Made by a program: the position numbers and the translations under genes. The notes below the pieces were generated by a model. That model worked only from the letters and a program-made list of their open reading frames with translations. It did no database searches and had not been told where the DNA came from. 64,000 nucleotides of DNA from CBDAPI01 sp964565865 (GTDB lineage: Bacteria; Acidobacteriota; UBA6911; RPQK01; CBDAPI01): NCBI GenBank assembly GCA_964565865.1, contig CAZMGM010000008.1:18229-82228 (forward strand), read 5' to 3'. How positions within the stretch are numbered: the first letter of the stretch is position 1; every line of letters starts with the position of its first letter. This document shows, piece by piece, positions 16,133-24,142 of the stretch.

Positions 16133-16825
16133 TCAAAAAGACTCAGGTTGCGGAGTCGCAGAGGCGGTGGATCCAGGCACTCCGATGAATCGAAGTCGGT
16201 CCGATTCACCGCCGGATTCACGGCGGCCCGCTCCATGTATCTNNNNNNNNNNTCTCGCGGGAAAGGGTTGAAGGATGGATTTGAGGCGAGCGGGTTCAGC
16301 CTCCTCATCAAGCCACAGATCAAAGACCGATCGATCCAGGATGGCAGGCATCCGGTAGTGGATGTCGACAATTAGGTCGTTGGGGGGAGTTGTCAGAATC
16401 GTACAGGTTTCAAGTTCCCCTCCCTGGGGGTCGATCGCAAGATCCCAGAGACCAGCGAAAGCAAATAGTCCTCGGCTGGCTAGCCGAAAGTGAAACGGTT
16501 GCCGGAAGCCGTGCTTTAGGTGCCATTCGTAGAACCCGTCCCCGGGTATCAGACAGCGCCTGGTGCGAAACGAATCCCGAAACGAGGCTTTTTGATCCAC
16601 TGTCTCGGCCCGAGCATTGATGAGGGGAGCAAAAAGCGATCCGGTACGAAAACGGGGCACTAATCCCCATCTCATCAACTTGGCAACCCGAGGCTCGTCC
16701 GGGAGAACAACTAGCACATCCTGAGCCGGAGCGATGTTGTAACGAACTTGAATCTCTGGACACTCGTCCAATTCAAAAAAGGAGACCAGCCCATCTATTC
16801 TGGTTAAGCTAAAGCGTCCGCACAT
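16133..16825 (-). CDS. SRAP (YedK/HMCES) abasic-site-binding protein, interrupted by assembly gap
   Basis: Starts MCGRFSLT, so Cys2 is the residue that forms a thiazolidine crosslink with abasic sites in single-stranded DNA after Met removal. Other family marks: RYNIAPAQDVLVV, MRWGLVPRF, LINARAET (Asn-Ala-Arg-Ala-Glu), CLIPGDGFYEWH and the catalytic His in IHYRMPAIL. About 190 residues precede the Ns. The 30 residues after the gap, up to the stop at 16133, do not look conserved; they may be in another frame because ten Ns is probably a placeholder length. The protein is likely intact in the organism. Confidence 0.85.
   Translation of the reverse strand: MCGRFSLTRIDGLVSFFELDECPEIQVRYNIAPAQDVLVVLPDEPRVAKLMRWGLVPRFRTGSLFAPLINARAETVDQKASFRDSFRTRRCLIPGDGFYEWHLKHGFRQPFHFRLASRGLFAFAGLWDLAIDPQGGELETCTILTTPPNDLIVDIHYRMPAILDRSVFDLWLDEEAEPARLKSILQPFPARXXXXIHGAGRRESGGESDRLRFIGVPGSTASATPQPESF
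16243..16252. other. Assembly gap (10 N)
   Basis: Ten Ns inside the 3' end of the SRAP gene. Gap length is likely arbitrary, so coordinates and linkage across it should be treated with care. Confidence 0.99.
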
Positions 16826-17044
16826 GAGCCTTCCCTCCGCCCGTCACCGAACCCGTTGTCGGTGGGGACTCGATTTCGGATGGTTCACACTGAAAATGAT
16901 TATAGGCGAATCTAGCAGCTTGCCACCGGGGCTGGAGCTTCTTGCTTTTTGGGCCTCAATACACCATGATTTTCGGAACATCTCTGTTCCACAATACGTC
17001 TATAAGACCTGAAAATTCGACCTTCAAGTAATGTGAGGAACCTT

Positions 17045-17407
17045 ATGAGCAGTGAGGAGCAATCCTCTCCCGGGGATTTGGGTAAAGCGCAGAAACGGCC
17101 CTCTTACAATATGGTGGATCCGGGCATGCGGAGCATTTATTTTCAGTTTTACAAGGCGACTTACAAGCCTTCTCAGATCGACCGCAAAACCAAAGAACTC
17201 ATTGCCATCGCGGCCTCCCTAGGATATCAGTGCCAGGGGTGCCTGGAAGGACACATCAAGAAAGCTCTTGAATTCGGCGCCACCAGGGAAGAGATCAGCG
17301 AGACCATCTGCATTACTATGGGAGTGGCGGCCGCCTCGGTGGTGGATCAGACGGACATCCTCTCCGAGAAGCTCCAGCTAGGTCCCTTCAAATCCACCAG
17401 CGAGTAG
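17045..17407 (+). CDS. Carboxymuconolactone decarboxylase/AhpD-family protein
   Basis: About 120 residues from the ATG at 17045, which follows GAGGAA by four bases. The catalytic helix reads ELIAIAASLGYQCQGCLEGH, giving the CxxC-x3-H motif of AhpD-like alkylhydroperoxidases. Helix EEISETICITMGVAAASVVDQ follows. Such proteins act as thiol peroxidase adaptors or as simple decarboxylases; the CxxC form points to redox work. The N-terminal 20 residues are polar and variable. A monocistronic gene between the SRAP gene and a convergent LolA-like gene. Confidence 0.85.
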   Translation: MSSEEQSSPGDLGKAQKRPSYNMVDPGMRSIYFQFYKATYKPSQIDRKTKELIAIAASLGYQCQGCLEGHIKKALEFGATREEISETICITMGVAAASVVDQTDILSEKLQLGPFKSTSE

Positions 17408-17624
17408 CTGGCAAGCTACGAAAAGCCCAGATCGCCCCGCCAGAAGGTTTCCAGCTTGTCTCCCCATCTGTGAGCCGCTGTCTTGTCGATTTCCAAGTAG
17501 ACGACACTCGTGATTCAGCCCGGGGGAGCATTCTTAACTGTCGAATATCCTCTTTGACGTCAACAAGGCAACTCTCAAACCGAATTTGAAGACTGCTATC
17601 GCCAAACTGACGTTCTAACTCGGC

Positions 17625-17677
17625 ACCCGGAATTCGGAGCAGCGCGAGCTAAAGCGAGCGCAGCCTCAGAATTCCGT
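17625..17677. repeat. Palindromic GAATTC-bounded GC-rich hairpin/mirror repeat
   Basis: GGAATTC at 17631 and GAATTCC at 17671 bound a core of GCAGCGCGAGC-TAAA-GCGAGCGCAGC, which is close to a mirror image. It lies just past the stop of the minus-strand LolA-like gene and could act as its terminator, though no T-run follows. The wider gap 17408-17677 shows no clear gene; a minus-strand stretch near 17520-17610 is open but unrecognised. Confidence 0.35.
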
Positions 17678-18412
17678 TCACTTGGTCGGTACCGGTTCCT
17701 CAGAATCGAACTGGATACTGGTGTCTACTTCAAAGCGCTGAAAATCTGAGTAGGTGATCACCATCTTGATGCGGACACGGTTGCGACCAAACCTGAGGTA
17801 GTCGTCCACACCCGTCCAGGTGGGAAACCAGATTCCGTCCTCGATTTCCTCGCGAACCGTTTCGAAAGCTGGAAACTTGTTGTTTCTGTAGTCCGGCACG
17901 ATCTTGCCGCCCGTCATCACAATCAGGTAATCCACGTCGTCGACATAGATGCGGCCTTGGAAGTAGCGCATCTTCTTCTCCATCTTCTTCGGCTCCACAT
18001 CAAAGACGTAAGTATCCAGCTCGTCCACCAGCTCTCTTCCGACGTAGTCGATGTTATACAAGGAGGCGGTTTTGCGGGTGAGGATGAAGGGCTGTCTGGT
18101 GACGGCGTCGTCGAGATCTTCCTGGGTCACCCGAATTGTGGCCAGGCGGCCCTGGTCGAAAATCTTGCGAATCTGACGTTTCCCGGAGGTGTCAAAGTAA
18201 ACATCGTATTCCACCTGACGTTCACCGAGAACTCTTCCTGAGTCGCTCAAATCCTGGAAGAGAACGCTCTGAGAGTACGTATAGTGAGCGAACTCCCCCT
18301 GGAGCCGGGTCTCTGCCTCCAGAAAACGCTCTATAACCTCTCTGGGTTCGAGCTGGGCGACGACATCTGTAGACAAAAGAATGGTTATGACACCCAGGAT
18401 GATCCGTTTCAC
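17678..18412 (-). CDS. LolA-like/outer-membrane lipoprotein-sorting-type protein
   Basis: Exported protein, about 244 residues from the GTG at 18412, which begins a compact signal peptide (KRIILGVITILLSTDVVA). An ATG at 18460 and a GTG-to-ATG extension to 18571 are alternatives but overlap the neighbouring kinase gene. After the signal the pattern is a half-barrel of beta strands: TYSQSVLFQDL, EYDVYFDTSGKRQIRKIF, RYFQGRIYVDDVDYLIVMTGG and FETVREEIEDGIWFPTWTGV. This is the LolA/LolB-like fold widespread in Acidobacteria. Lipid or lipoprotein binding is inferred. It overlaps or abuts the PfkB gene upstream on the same strand. Confidence 0.7.
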   Translation of the reverse strand: MKRIILGVITILLSTDVVAQLEPREVIERFLEAETRLQGEFAHYTYSQSVLFQDLSDSGRVLGERQVEYDVYFDTSGKRQIRKIFDQGRLATIRVTQEDLDDAVTRQPFILTRKTASLYNIDYVGRELVDELDTYVFDVEPKKMEKKMRYFQGRIYVDDVDYLIVMTGGKIVPDYRNNKFPAFETVREEIEDGIWFPTWTGVDDYLRFGRNRVRIKMVITYSDFQRFEVDTSIQFDSEEPVPTK

Positions 18413-18567
18413 ATCAATGTAGATGCACAAAATACTCTTCCTGTTCTCAAAAAAATCCATGGCTCCGACACCGTCCACCTGGTGGTGTCGATGCCCCGGT
18501 CCTTCGGGCCAGGCCAAGGTGTGACTTCCATGGATGCGGGCAGTTGGAGGACAGGGGGTACACCTTT

Positions 18568-19512
18568 TCAATCTTCATTGAGAAGTGCTTCGACTTCTTT
18601 AAGGTTCGGGATCCCGCTCCGGGAACCCACTCGCCGGCAGGCCAGGGCCCCGGCAGCATTGGAGAAGCGCAGACAGCGCCACAGGTTCCATCCCCGGCAG
18701 AGTGCATAAATAAAGGCTCCGTGAAACACATCACCTGCCCCGGTGCCGTCAACTGCGTTGACTGGAAAGCTCGGGATCTCGTAAATCTCACCCTCCCACA
18801 CAGCGGCACACCCCCGAAAGTCCCTAGTGATGGCGGTAAACCCCCGCACCGTTTCGTCCACTTCCAGTAGAGCCTTTCTCCAGTCCGCTATCCCGGTGAA
18901 CTCCCGGACGAAGTTCTCGCTGGGCAGGGCAAAGTCCGTCAAGGCCAGCAGCTTGCTGGTTCTTGACTGTACTTTGTCAACATCCAGGCAGGTCTTCATG
19001 CCTGCTTGCACGGCATGCTGGGCACAGTGAATTGCCGCTTCTTCATCGTGGCCGTCAAGATGGAGAATATTACCGCAAGCCACCCACTCGAGCGGAATGT
19101 TATCAGCTGCGTAAGCCAACTCCGGATCTCGGTCCCACAGGACAGTGCGTTGACCGCCGGGGTCAACGAGAATGATGGCGTACTGGCTGGCGGCGCCCGG
19201 AATCACTTCAACCAGACTGATGTCTACCGGCTCAGTTTTCAACGAGGAAAGAGAAAACCGACCAACCTCATCGTCACCCACCCGGCCAAGGTAACGCACG
19301 CTGAGCCCGTAGCGGCCGCACAACGCCATGGCTGTGGCCACTTGACCGCCGGGCAGACGCTTGAAATCTTCGATCTGGATCTTGGAGTTGCGGTCCGGAT
19401 AACAGGGGAGTTTAACGATCCAATCCACCGCATTGAGACCCATTCCCACAACGTCGAACTCCAGGTCCTGTTTCAGTTCGAGGTCGAAATGTACACTTTC
19501 CAGTGGGTGCAT
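18568..19512 (-). CDS. PfkB-family sugar kinase
   Basis: 314-residue ribokinase-fold kinase, distinct from the one at 4.4 kb. N-terminal substrate motif DFKRLPGGQVATAMALCGRYG near 50-70; PfkB signature 2, DGTGAGDVFHGAFIYALCRG near 255-274, with catalytic Asp. The DxVVxGLNAVDW opening and the lid KLPCYPDRNSKI resemble ribokinase or adenosine kinase-like members. The substrate is not deducible. It precedes the LolA-like gene on the same strand. Confidence 0.87.
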   Translation of the reverse strand: MHPLESVHFDLELKQDLEFDVVGMGLNAVDWIVKLPCYPDRNSKIQIEDFKRLPGGQVATAMALCGRYGLSVRYLGRVGDDEVGRFSLSSLKTEPVDISLVEVIPGAASQYAIILVDPGGQRTVLWDRDPELAYAADNIPLEWVACGNILHLDGHDEEAAIHCAQHAVQAGMKTCLDVDKVQSRTSKLLALTDFALPSENFVREFTGIADWRKALLEVDETVRGFTAITRDFRGCAAVWEGEIYEIPSFPVNAVDGTGAGDVFHGAFIYALCRGWNLWRCLRFSNAAGALACRRVGSRSGIPNLKEVEALLNED

Positions 19513-19587
19513 GCCTTCCTCACGTGTGTTCGGTAGTGGTATATCAGGCCAGCTAACCTCCCAGAATAGTCAGGGCATCATCTACCT

Positions 19588-19834
19588 TCAAATCATTCCC
19601 TGATCGGCGAAGCTGAAGTCTCGGGCCTCCGATATTATGACGTGATCCAGAACTCGGATTCCAACCAACCTCTCCACCTCTATTAAGCGGCGGGTAATCT
19701 GTGCCTCCTCGGGACTCGGGGCCGGGTCACCGCTGGGATGATTGTGAACACAAAAAAGGCCTGTAGCAGCCTCCAGAATGGCCGGGCGGAACACTTCTCT
19801 CGGGTGGGCCAGCCTGTCGTGGACCGGGTCCTTT
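19588..19834 (-). pseudogene. RadC/JAB-domain 3' remnant
   Basis: Reads HDRLAHPREVFRPAILEA then FCVHNHPSGDPAPSPEEAQI, the MPN/JAB metal motif of RadC (HxHPSGD), and ends VLDHVIISEARDFSFADQG. Only about 80 residues of the domain remain. Upstream in the same register a TGA appears within eleven codons of the homology. The N-terminal helix-hairpin-helix part is absent, and the JAB sequence begins next to the rlmD stop. It is a fragment, not a functional RadC. Confidence 0.75.
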
Positions 19835-19918
19835 CGTTTTCAGAGGCCGCTCGGGCCCACCACTATATGGAAACAAATCGGAATGTCACGAAGATCATTC
19901 TGGAAGTTGAGTGACGCG

Positions 19919-21346
19919 CTATTCGGCCATCTTTTTCCCGATTCTGTCCAGACGGACTACACATTCAATGTGAGGAGTCTGTGGAAACATGTCGATGGGC
20001 TGGACAGCGCTGACCCGGTAAGATGATCTTAAGTCCGAGATGTCCCGGGCCTGAGTGGCAGGGTTGCAGCTCACGTAAACGATCCGACGTGGAAGGACTC
20101 GCAGCAACCTCTTCACGACAGATTTGTGCAGACCGGGGCGGGGCGGGTCCAGCACAATGATGTCGGGTTGGCCGAACCTGCGACGGCTTTCTCGGGAGAA
20201 GGCCTCTGAAGCGTCGCAGACCTGAAACTGGATGTTTCTGAGTCCATTTTTCCTGGCATTCGATCGGGCGTTTTCAACCGATTGGGTATCATTCTCGAAG
20301 CCGAACACTCGGGCCACACCGCGTGCCAGGAAAAGCCCGACACAGCCCATTCCGCAGTAGACGTCGAATAGAACCTCTTTCCCCTTCGTTTCAGCCAGGT
20401 CCCGGATTAGGTGATACAGCCTCTCAGCTTGTAAGGTATTTGGTTGAAAAAAGCCCGTCAAAGGGATCCGGAACGACAAATCGCCGATCGTCTCTGTGAT
20501 TTCACCACTTCCGAAAACGATGATCTCCTTCCCGGCAGCTACCGGAGATCGTGTCTGGTTGACAGTGTTGACCAAGGAGGCGATCTCTTTGAACTCGGAT
20601 TGCAGTCTGGAGCCGAGCCATTCCATCCTCACTTTCTCAGCCCGCGTCGTAATCAAACCGACAAGGATTTCACCGCTGGATTCGGAGGTTCGGATCACCA
20701 GGTTGCGGAGGAACCCCCTGTGGGACCGGCTGTCATAGGGACTCCAGCCCCGGTCAAGTGCAATCTCCCGCACCCGGTTAACGATCTCGGCACTGTAGGG
20801 GCTCTGTAGAAAGCACTCCTGGATGTCAACCAGCTTGTCGTAGCGTCGAGGAACGTGCAGACCCAGTGCAAAGCCTTTGGCCACGGGGCGTCCTGAATCG
20901 ATCTCTTGGCGCGAAAGCCAGCGGTTCGTGCCGAAAGAGAACTCCATCTTGTTTCGGTAGCAGTAGGTCCGAGCCGAGGCAATAGTGGCGGGAACCTTAA
21001 CGGTTACTCCACCGATGCGGCTGAGAAGGTCCTGTACGTGGAGCCTCTTCTCTTCCAGCTGGCGAAGGTACGCCAGATTCTGCCAGTGACAGCCGCCACA
21101 GGCTCCAAAGTGTTGGCAGCGGGGTTCGGTCCGGTCACCGGATGCCTCCAGCAACTGGCTCATCGCGGCTTCCACAAAATTTTTTCTTCGGTGCAGGACT
21201 ACTGCCCGAACCCGGTCTCCAGGGACGGCCCCAGTTACGAAAAAGACGACTCCGTCTCTACGTCCAATCGCCTTACCGCCAAAGCCGGAAGTCGTGATCG
21301 CCAGCTCGATTTCCTGTCCTCTGCGCGGCAAACCCTCTGCTACCAT
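19919..21346 (-). CDS. rlmD: 23S rRNA (uracil-C5)-methyltransferase, RlmD/RumA type
   Basis: 475 residues. An N-terminal TRAM domain (ITTSGFGGKAIGR, then GAVPGDRVRAVV) is followed by a 4Fe-4S cysteine cluster, CQHFGACGGCHWQNL. The SAM-binding core reads VLFDVYCGMGCVGLFLARG. The DPPRPG loop and the catalytic Cys in VYVSCNPATQARDI complete the RNA m5U methyltransferase signature. The position modified (1939 or another U) cannot be fixed from sequence. Transcribed toward the RadC remnant. Confidence 0.92.
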   Translation of the reverse strand: MVAEGLPRRGQEIELAITTSGFGGKAIGRRDGVVFFVTGAVPGDRVRAVVLHRRKNFVEAAMSQLLEASGDRTEPRCQHFGACGGCHWQNLAYLRQLEEKRLHVQDLLSRIGGVTVKVPATIASARTYCYRNKMEFSFGTNRWLSRQEIDSGRPVAKGFALGLHVPRRYDKLVDIQECFLQSPYSAEIVNRVREIALDRGWSPYDSRSHRGFLRNLVIRTSESSGEILVGLITTRAEKVRMEWLGSRLQSEFKEIASLVNTVNQTRSPVAAGKEIIVFGSGEITETIGDLSFRIPLTGFFQPNTLQAERLYHLIRDLAETKGKEVLFDVYCGMGCVGLFLARGVARVFGFENDTQSVENARSNARKNGLRNIQFQVCDASEAFSRESRRRFGQPDIIVLDPPRPGLHKSVVKRLLRVLPRRIVYVSCNPATQARDISDLRSSYRVSAVQPIDMFPQTPHIECVVRLDRIGKKMAE

Positions 21347-21516
21347 GGTCCAGAATGATAGCTGAAACAGGGCTGGTCGTCTCTTTCCTTAAGGCATGCC
21401 TGGGTTTATGCCCCTCAGCCCGTTGGAAGTATCCAGTGAAGTATCAGGACTGCTAGAATGCCTCCTGTGCAGCTCATCATAAGCTCTTTGTCATAGCGGC
21501 ACTTGTTCACATAGAC

Positions 21517-22248
21517 ATGGACTTTCTCTCCATCTTTCGAGTCTCTCCAGAACGCCAGATCGCGAAGGCGCGCAAGCGGGTCAAAGAACCCCACGGTGAT
21601 GCCTCGGTACGAATCGGAGCCGCTCAAAAACTGCATGAAATGGGAACATCCGAGGCCCTGCGGGCACTGTTGGATCGTTTCCAGATTGCCGTGTCGCCAT
21701 CGGTTCAGGACGAGCAGGAGAAGGAACAGGTATTGGCCTGGGTGGTTGTTCACGGAAAGACTGCCGTTCAACCGCTGATTCAGTTTCTGAAGACCGAGCG
21801 GCAGGTCTACTGGCCGCTGCGAGCTCTGCGCGAGATCCTGACCCGGGAAGAACTCATATCCAGACTCGAGGAACTGCTGAGGCACCACTGGGAGAATCCG
21901 CCGGCTAGCCCGGAGCCACAGGCGCAGATGATCCGAAGCCTGGGGGAACTACACAGCCCAGGCCTGGAGGGAATCGTGCGCCTTCATTTGGAGGAGCGGG
22001 ATGACGATATTCGGCTATCCTCCCTCGACTACCTGTTGGAGCTGCCCGAGCAGGATGCAAGGGAAGCCATTCTCGAATGCTTTCTTCATTCGGAGGACCG
22101 TCCCCGAATTCGTGCACATCTTTTGGAACAGCTGGAGAAGAATGGCTGGAAGGTGAAAGGTTATCGGCGGAAGATCGAGGACTCTCTTCCTGAAGAATAT
22201 GCTCTGACCCGGGACGGACAAATCCGTAGAATTGGGAGACGATTCTGA
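21517..22248 (+). CDS. HEAT-repeat protein
   Basis: 243 residues of paired helices with HEAT/PBS-lyase-like spacing: DASVRIGAAQKLHEMGTSEAL, AVQPLIQFLKTERQVYWPL, PQAQMIRSLGELHSPGLEGI and DIRLSSLDYLLELPEQDA. No signal peptide and no catalytic motif, so a cytoplasmic scaffold is likely. It ends sharing its TGA with the ATG of the downstream cupin epimerase (ATGG overlap at 22248), so the two are probably co-translated. Function unknown. Confidence 0.8.
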   Translation: MDFLSIFRVSPERQIAKARKRVKEPHGDASVRIGAAQKLHEMGTSEALRALLDRFQIAVSPSVQDEQEKEQVLAWVVVHGKTAVQPLIQFLKTERQVYWPLRALREILTREELISRLEELLRHHWENPPASPEPQAQMIRSLGELHSPGLEGIVRLHLEERDDDIRLSSLDYLLELPEQDAREAILECFLHSEDRPRIRAHLLEQLEKNGWKVKGYRRKIEDSLPEEYALTRDGQIRRIGRRF

Positions 22249-22721
22249 TGGCGAAGACTAAGCCTGATATCCAGGGAGTGGTCATCAAGCCACTCGTGAC
22301 CCATCGCGATCAACGAGGGTTTTTTTGTGAACTGATTCGCGTCAGCGACGAGTTTTTCAGCGAGTTTGGGCAATGGAGTCATTCCCGCATGTATGAGGGA
22401 GTGATCAAGGCCTGGCACTTTCATCGAAAACAGACCGACTGGTGGTACGTTTCCCATGGAGTTCTGAAGGTCGCATTGCACGACCTTCGGGAGGATTCCC
22501 CTACCTTTCGGGTCACCCAGGACTTTCTCATGGGGGAGTATCAGGAGCCGATTGTCGTGGCTATCCCCCCTGGAGTTGCACATGGCTGCAAAGTTCTTAG
22601 TGGTCCGGCGGGATTATTTTACGTGACCTCTTCCATCTACGACCCGAAGGATGAGGGCCGTCTGGACCACGATGATCCCCTGATTGGCTATGATTGGTTG
22701 GAGGCGGCACCGATTACCTGA
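22248..22721 (+). CDS. dTDP-4-dehydrorhamnose 3,5-epimerase-family protein (RmlC-like cupin)
   Basis: 157-residue cupin. RmlC-type landmarks: RDQRGFFCELIRVSDEFF near 19-36, SHSRMYEGVIKAWHFH near 44-59 where the catalytic His sits in the KAWHFH strand, and VAIPPGVAHGCKVL near 104-117. It is shorter than classical RmlC (about 180) and belongs to the broader sugar epimerase family. It probably acts on a nucleotide sugar for surface polysaccharide, consistent with the CpsB-type phosphatase next door. Other rhamnose genes are not present, so specificity is open. Confidence 0.82.
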   Translation: MAKTKPDIQGVVIKPLVTHRDQRGFFCELIRVSDEFFSEFGQWSHSRMYEGVIKAWHFHRKQTDWWYVSHGVLKVALHDLREDSPTFRVTQDFLMGEYQEPIVVAIPPGVAHGCKVLSGPAGLFYVTSSIYDPKDEGRLDHDDPLIGYDWLEAAPIT

Positions 22722-22724
22722 CCC

Positions 22725-22838
22725 TGGCTTTTTTACTCGCTGTGTTCGTGCTGTTGCTGGTGCTTTGTTTCTGGTTAACATTCTCACGTACCACGAACCC
22801 CCAGCCTTGAACTTTGAACTTTCAACCAGTAACCAGAA
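22725..22838 (+). repeat. R1 dispersed intergenic repeat, well-preserved copy
   Basis: Left arm ACTCGCTGTGTTCGTGCTGT then GTTTCTGGTTAAC; right arm CCACGAACCC then GAACTTTGAACTTTCAACCA and GTAACCAG. Matching arms occur at 10.6 kb (inverted), 25.85 kb and 39.9 kb. It ends three bases before the GTG start of the CpsB-like gene, leaving no room for a normal ribosome-binding site. Confidence 0.65.
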
Positions 22839-22840
22839 TT

Positions 22841-23578
22841 GTGATAGACATCCACGCCCACGTTCTTCCCGGCATTGACGACGGCTCCAACAGTGAGGAA
22901 GAAACGGTCGAGATGTTGCGTGTGGCGCACGAGTCGGGGACCAGGACAGTGGTGGCAACGCCCCATCTGTTTCATCCAAGTTTCTCGACTCCCGCCCTGG
23001 GAGAAGTGAGGAGTCTTTTTGACCGCCTGAACGAGCATCTGGAGGAAGCAGCGGAAACGGAGGGGCTTGAGTTTCTGTCGGAGATGGACCTTCTGCTGGG
23101 AGGAGAGAACTTCTGGGGTAGTTCCTTTGTGGAGTCAATGGCGGCCGGTCAAGTGATGACGATCAACGAAAGTTCCCATGTTCTGGTCGAGTTTGTACCC
23201 ATAAATTCCCGAGGACAAATGCTGCAGGCGACCGAGGTGATTTTAGCGGAGGGGCTGGTCCCGGTTTTGGCCCATGTCGAGCGCTACGCTGTGGTGGTCC
23301 GGCAGCCCCATGTACTCGAGGAGTTTTTGGCTCGGGGCTGTCTGACCCAGCTCAACACAGGCTCCCTGGGTGGTAGGCCTTGGAACTCTAGAAAGAGACT
23401 CGCCTTACGCCTGCTGGATGAGGGCTTGATCTCGCTGATTGCGACAGATGCTCATGACTTCTCCAGGCGAACCCCCAGCATGAATACGGCCCTCCGGACT
23501 CTGGGGCGAAGATATTCTGCGGAGCAGGTTCGAGGGTGGACCCTGGATTCCCCCGGCCGCGTCGTTCAATGGAAGTGA
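22841..23578 (+). CDS. CpsB/CapC-type tyrosine-protein phosphatase (PHP fold)
   Basis: Metal-dependent phosphatase of the YwqE/CpsB family, which controls bacterial tyrosine kinases of capsule export. Starting from the GTG at 22841 the protein opens MIDIHAHVLPGIDDGS, the canonical N-terminus. Further metal motifs are VVATPHLFHP near 40-49, the Glu in FLSEMDLLLG, LVPVLAHVERY near 140-150, and SLIATDAHDFSRR near 199-211. About 245 residues. The upstream TTG at 22814 belongs to repeat R1 and is not a credible start. No Shine-Dalgarno sequence precedes the GTG. Confidence 0.88.
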   Translation: MIDIHAHVLPGIDDGSNSEEETVEMLRVAHESGTRTVVATPHLFHPSFSTPALGEVRSLFDRLNEHLEEAAETEGLEFLSEMDLLLGGENFWGSSFVESMAAGQVMTINESSHVLVEFVPINSRGQMLQATEVILAEGLVPVLAHVERYAVVVRQPHVLEEFLARGCLTQLNTGSLGGRPWNSRKRLALRLLDEGLISLIATDAHDFSRRTPSMNTALRTLGRRYSAEQVRGWTLDSPGRVVQWK

Positions 23579-23709
23579 GTGCAGGATCAGAGAGTACAGT
23601 GATCTACATTTTAGAACTTAAACGCGACCCACTTACTCCAGCAGGTATCGGATCCTCTTGGGGAGACCCTTATCTTGAACGGATGCCAGGCTTGGAGATT
23701 CTTCCAAAG

Positions 23710-24091
23710 TTAACGGAGCAAGGGCCCTAGGTGCTGGTGATTTCCCAGGACAGGGAAGACCCCGGAGATAGGATGGTCGCCGGTCCCAATGTCATACTGT
23801 CCCATATATTCAGTGGTGGGGTCTCCGCGCCACTGGAGAAGAACCGCGCCCGGGTGTCGACCAGGCCGACGTGCTGTAGGCATTCCTGAAGACGATGTCC
23901 GTCTTTGCCCAGACATCGATGTGTGGGGTGTTATCCTGCGAGTACCGGTAGATGCCAAAACGATCGGACCGGCAGGAGTCGATGGTAACGAGCAGAACGT
24001 TTTGGGCCAGCAGAGCCTAGCCAACCGCAAAGATCACGGCAGTGTAAGCCAGGAACACGCGTCTGTTTGGGTACGAGAAGGTCTTCAGCAT
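23710..24091 (-). pseudogene. Decayed sulfatase/phosphatase-superfamily gene (5' part)
   Basis: Starting from an ATG at 24091 the frame gives a signal peptide (RRVFLAYTAVIFAVG), then a TAG at 24017-24019, then ALLAQNVLLVTIDSCRSDRF, GIYRYSQDNTPHIDVWAKTD and VFRNAYSTSAWSTPG. That is the N-terminus of a sulfatase: the VTIDS-x-R-x-DR metal motif and the SAW-S/T-P segment where the catalytic residue sits. Homology ends near 23849 and stops follow. A neighbouring frame down to 23710 stays open (EYMGQYDIGTGDHPISGVFP) but I cannot place it. The remaining 400 residues are gone. The 23579-23709 stretch shows nothing. Confidence 0.7.
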
Positions 24092-24142
24092 CCAGAATCT
24101 TCGTGGTCAGCCGAAGGGCCTTGATGATAGCATGGCGGCCGC

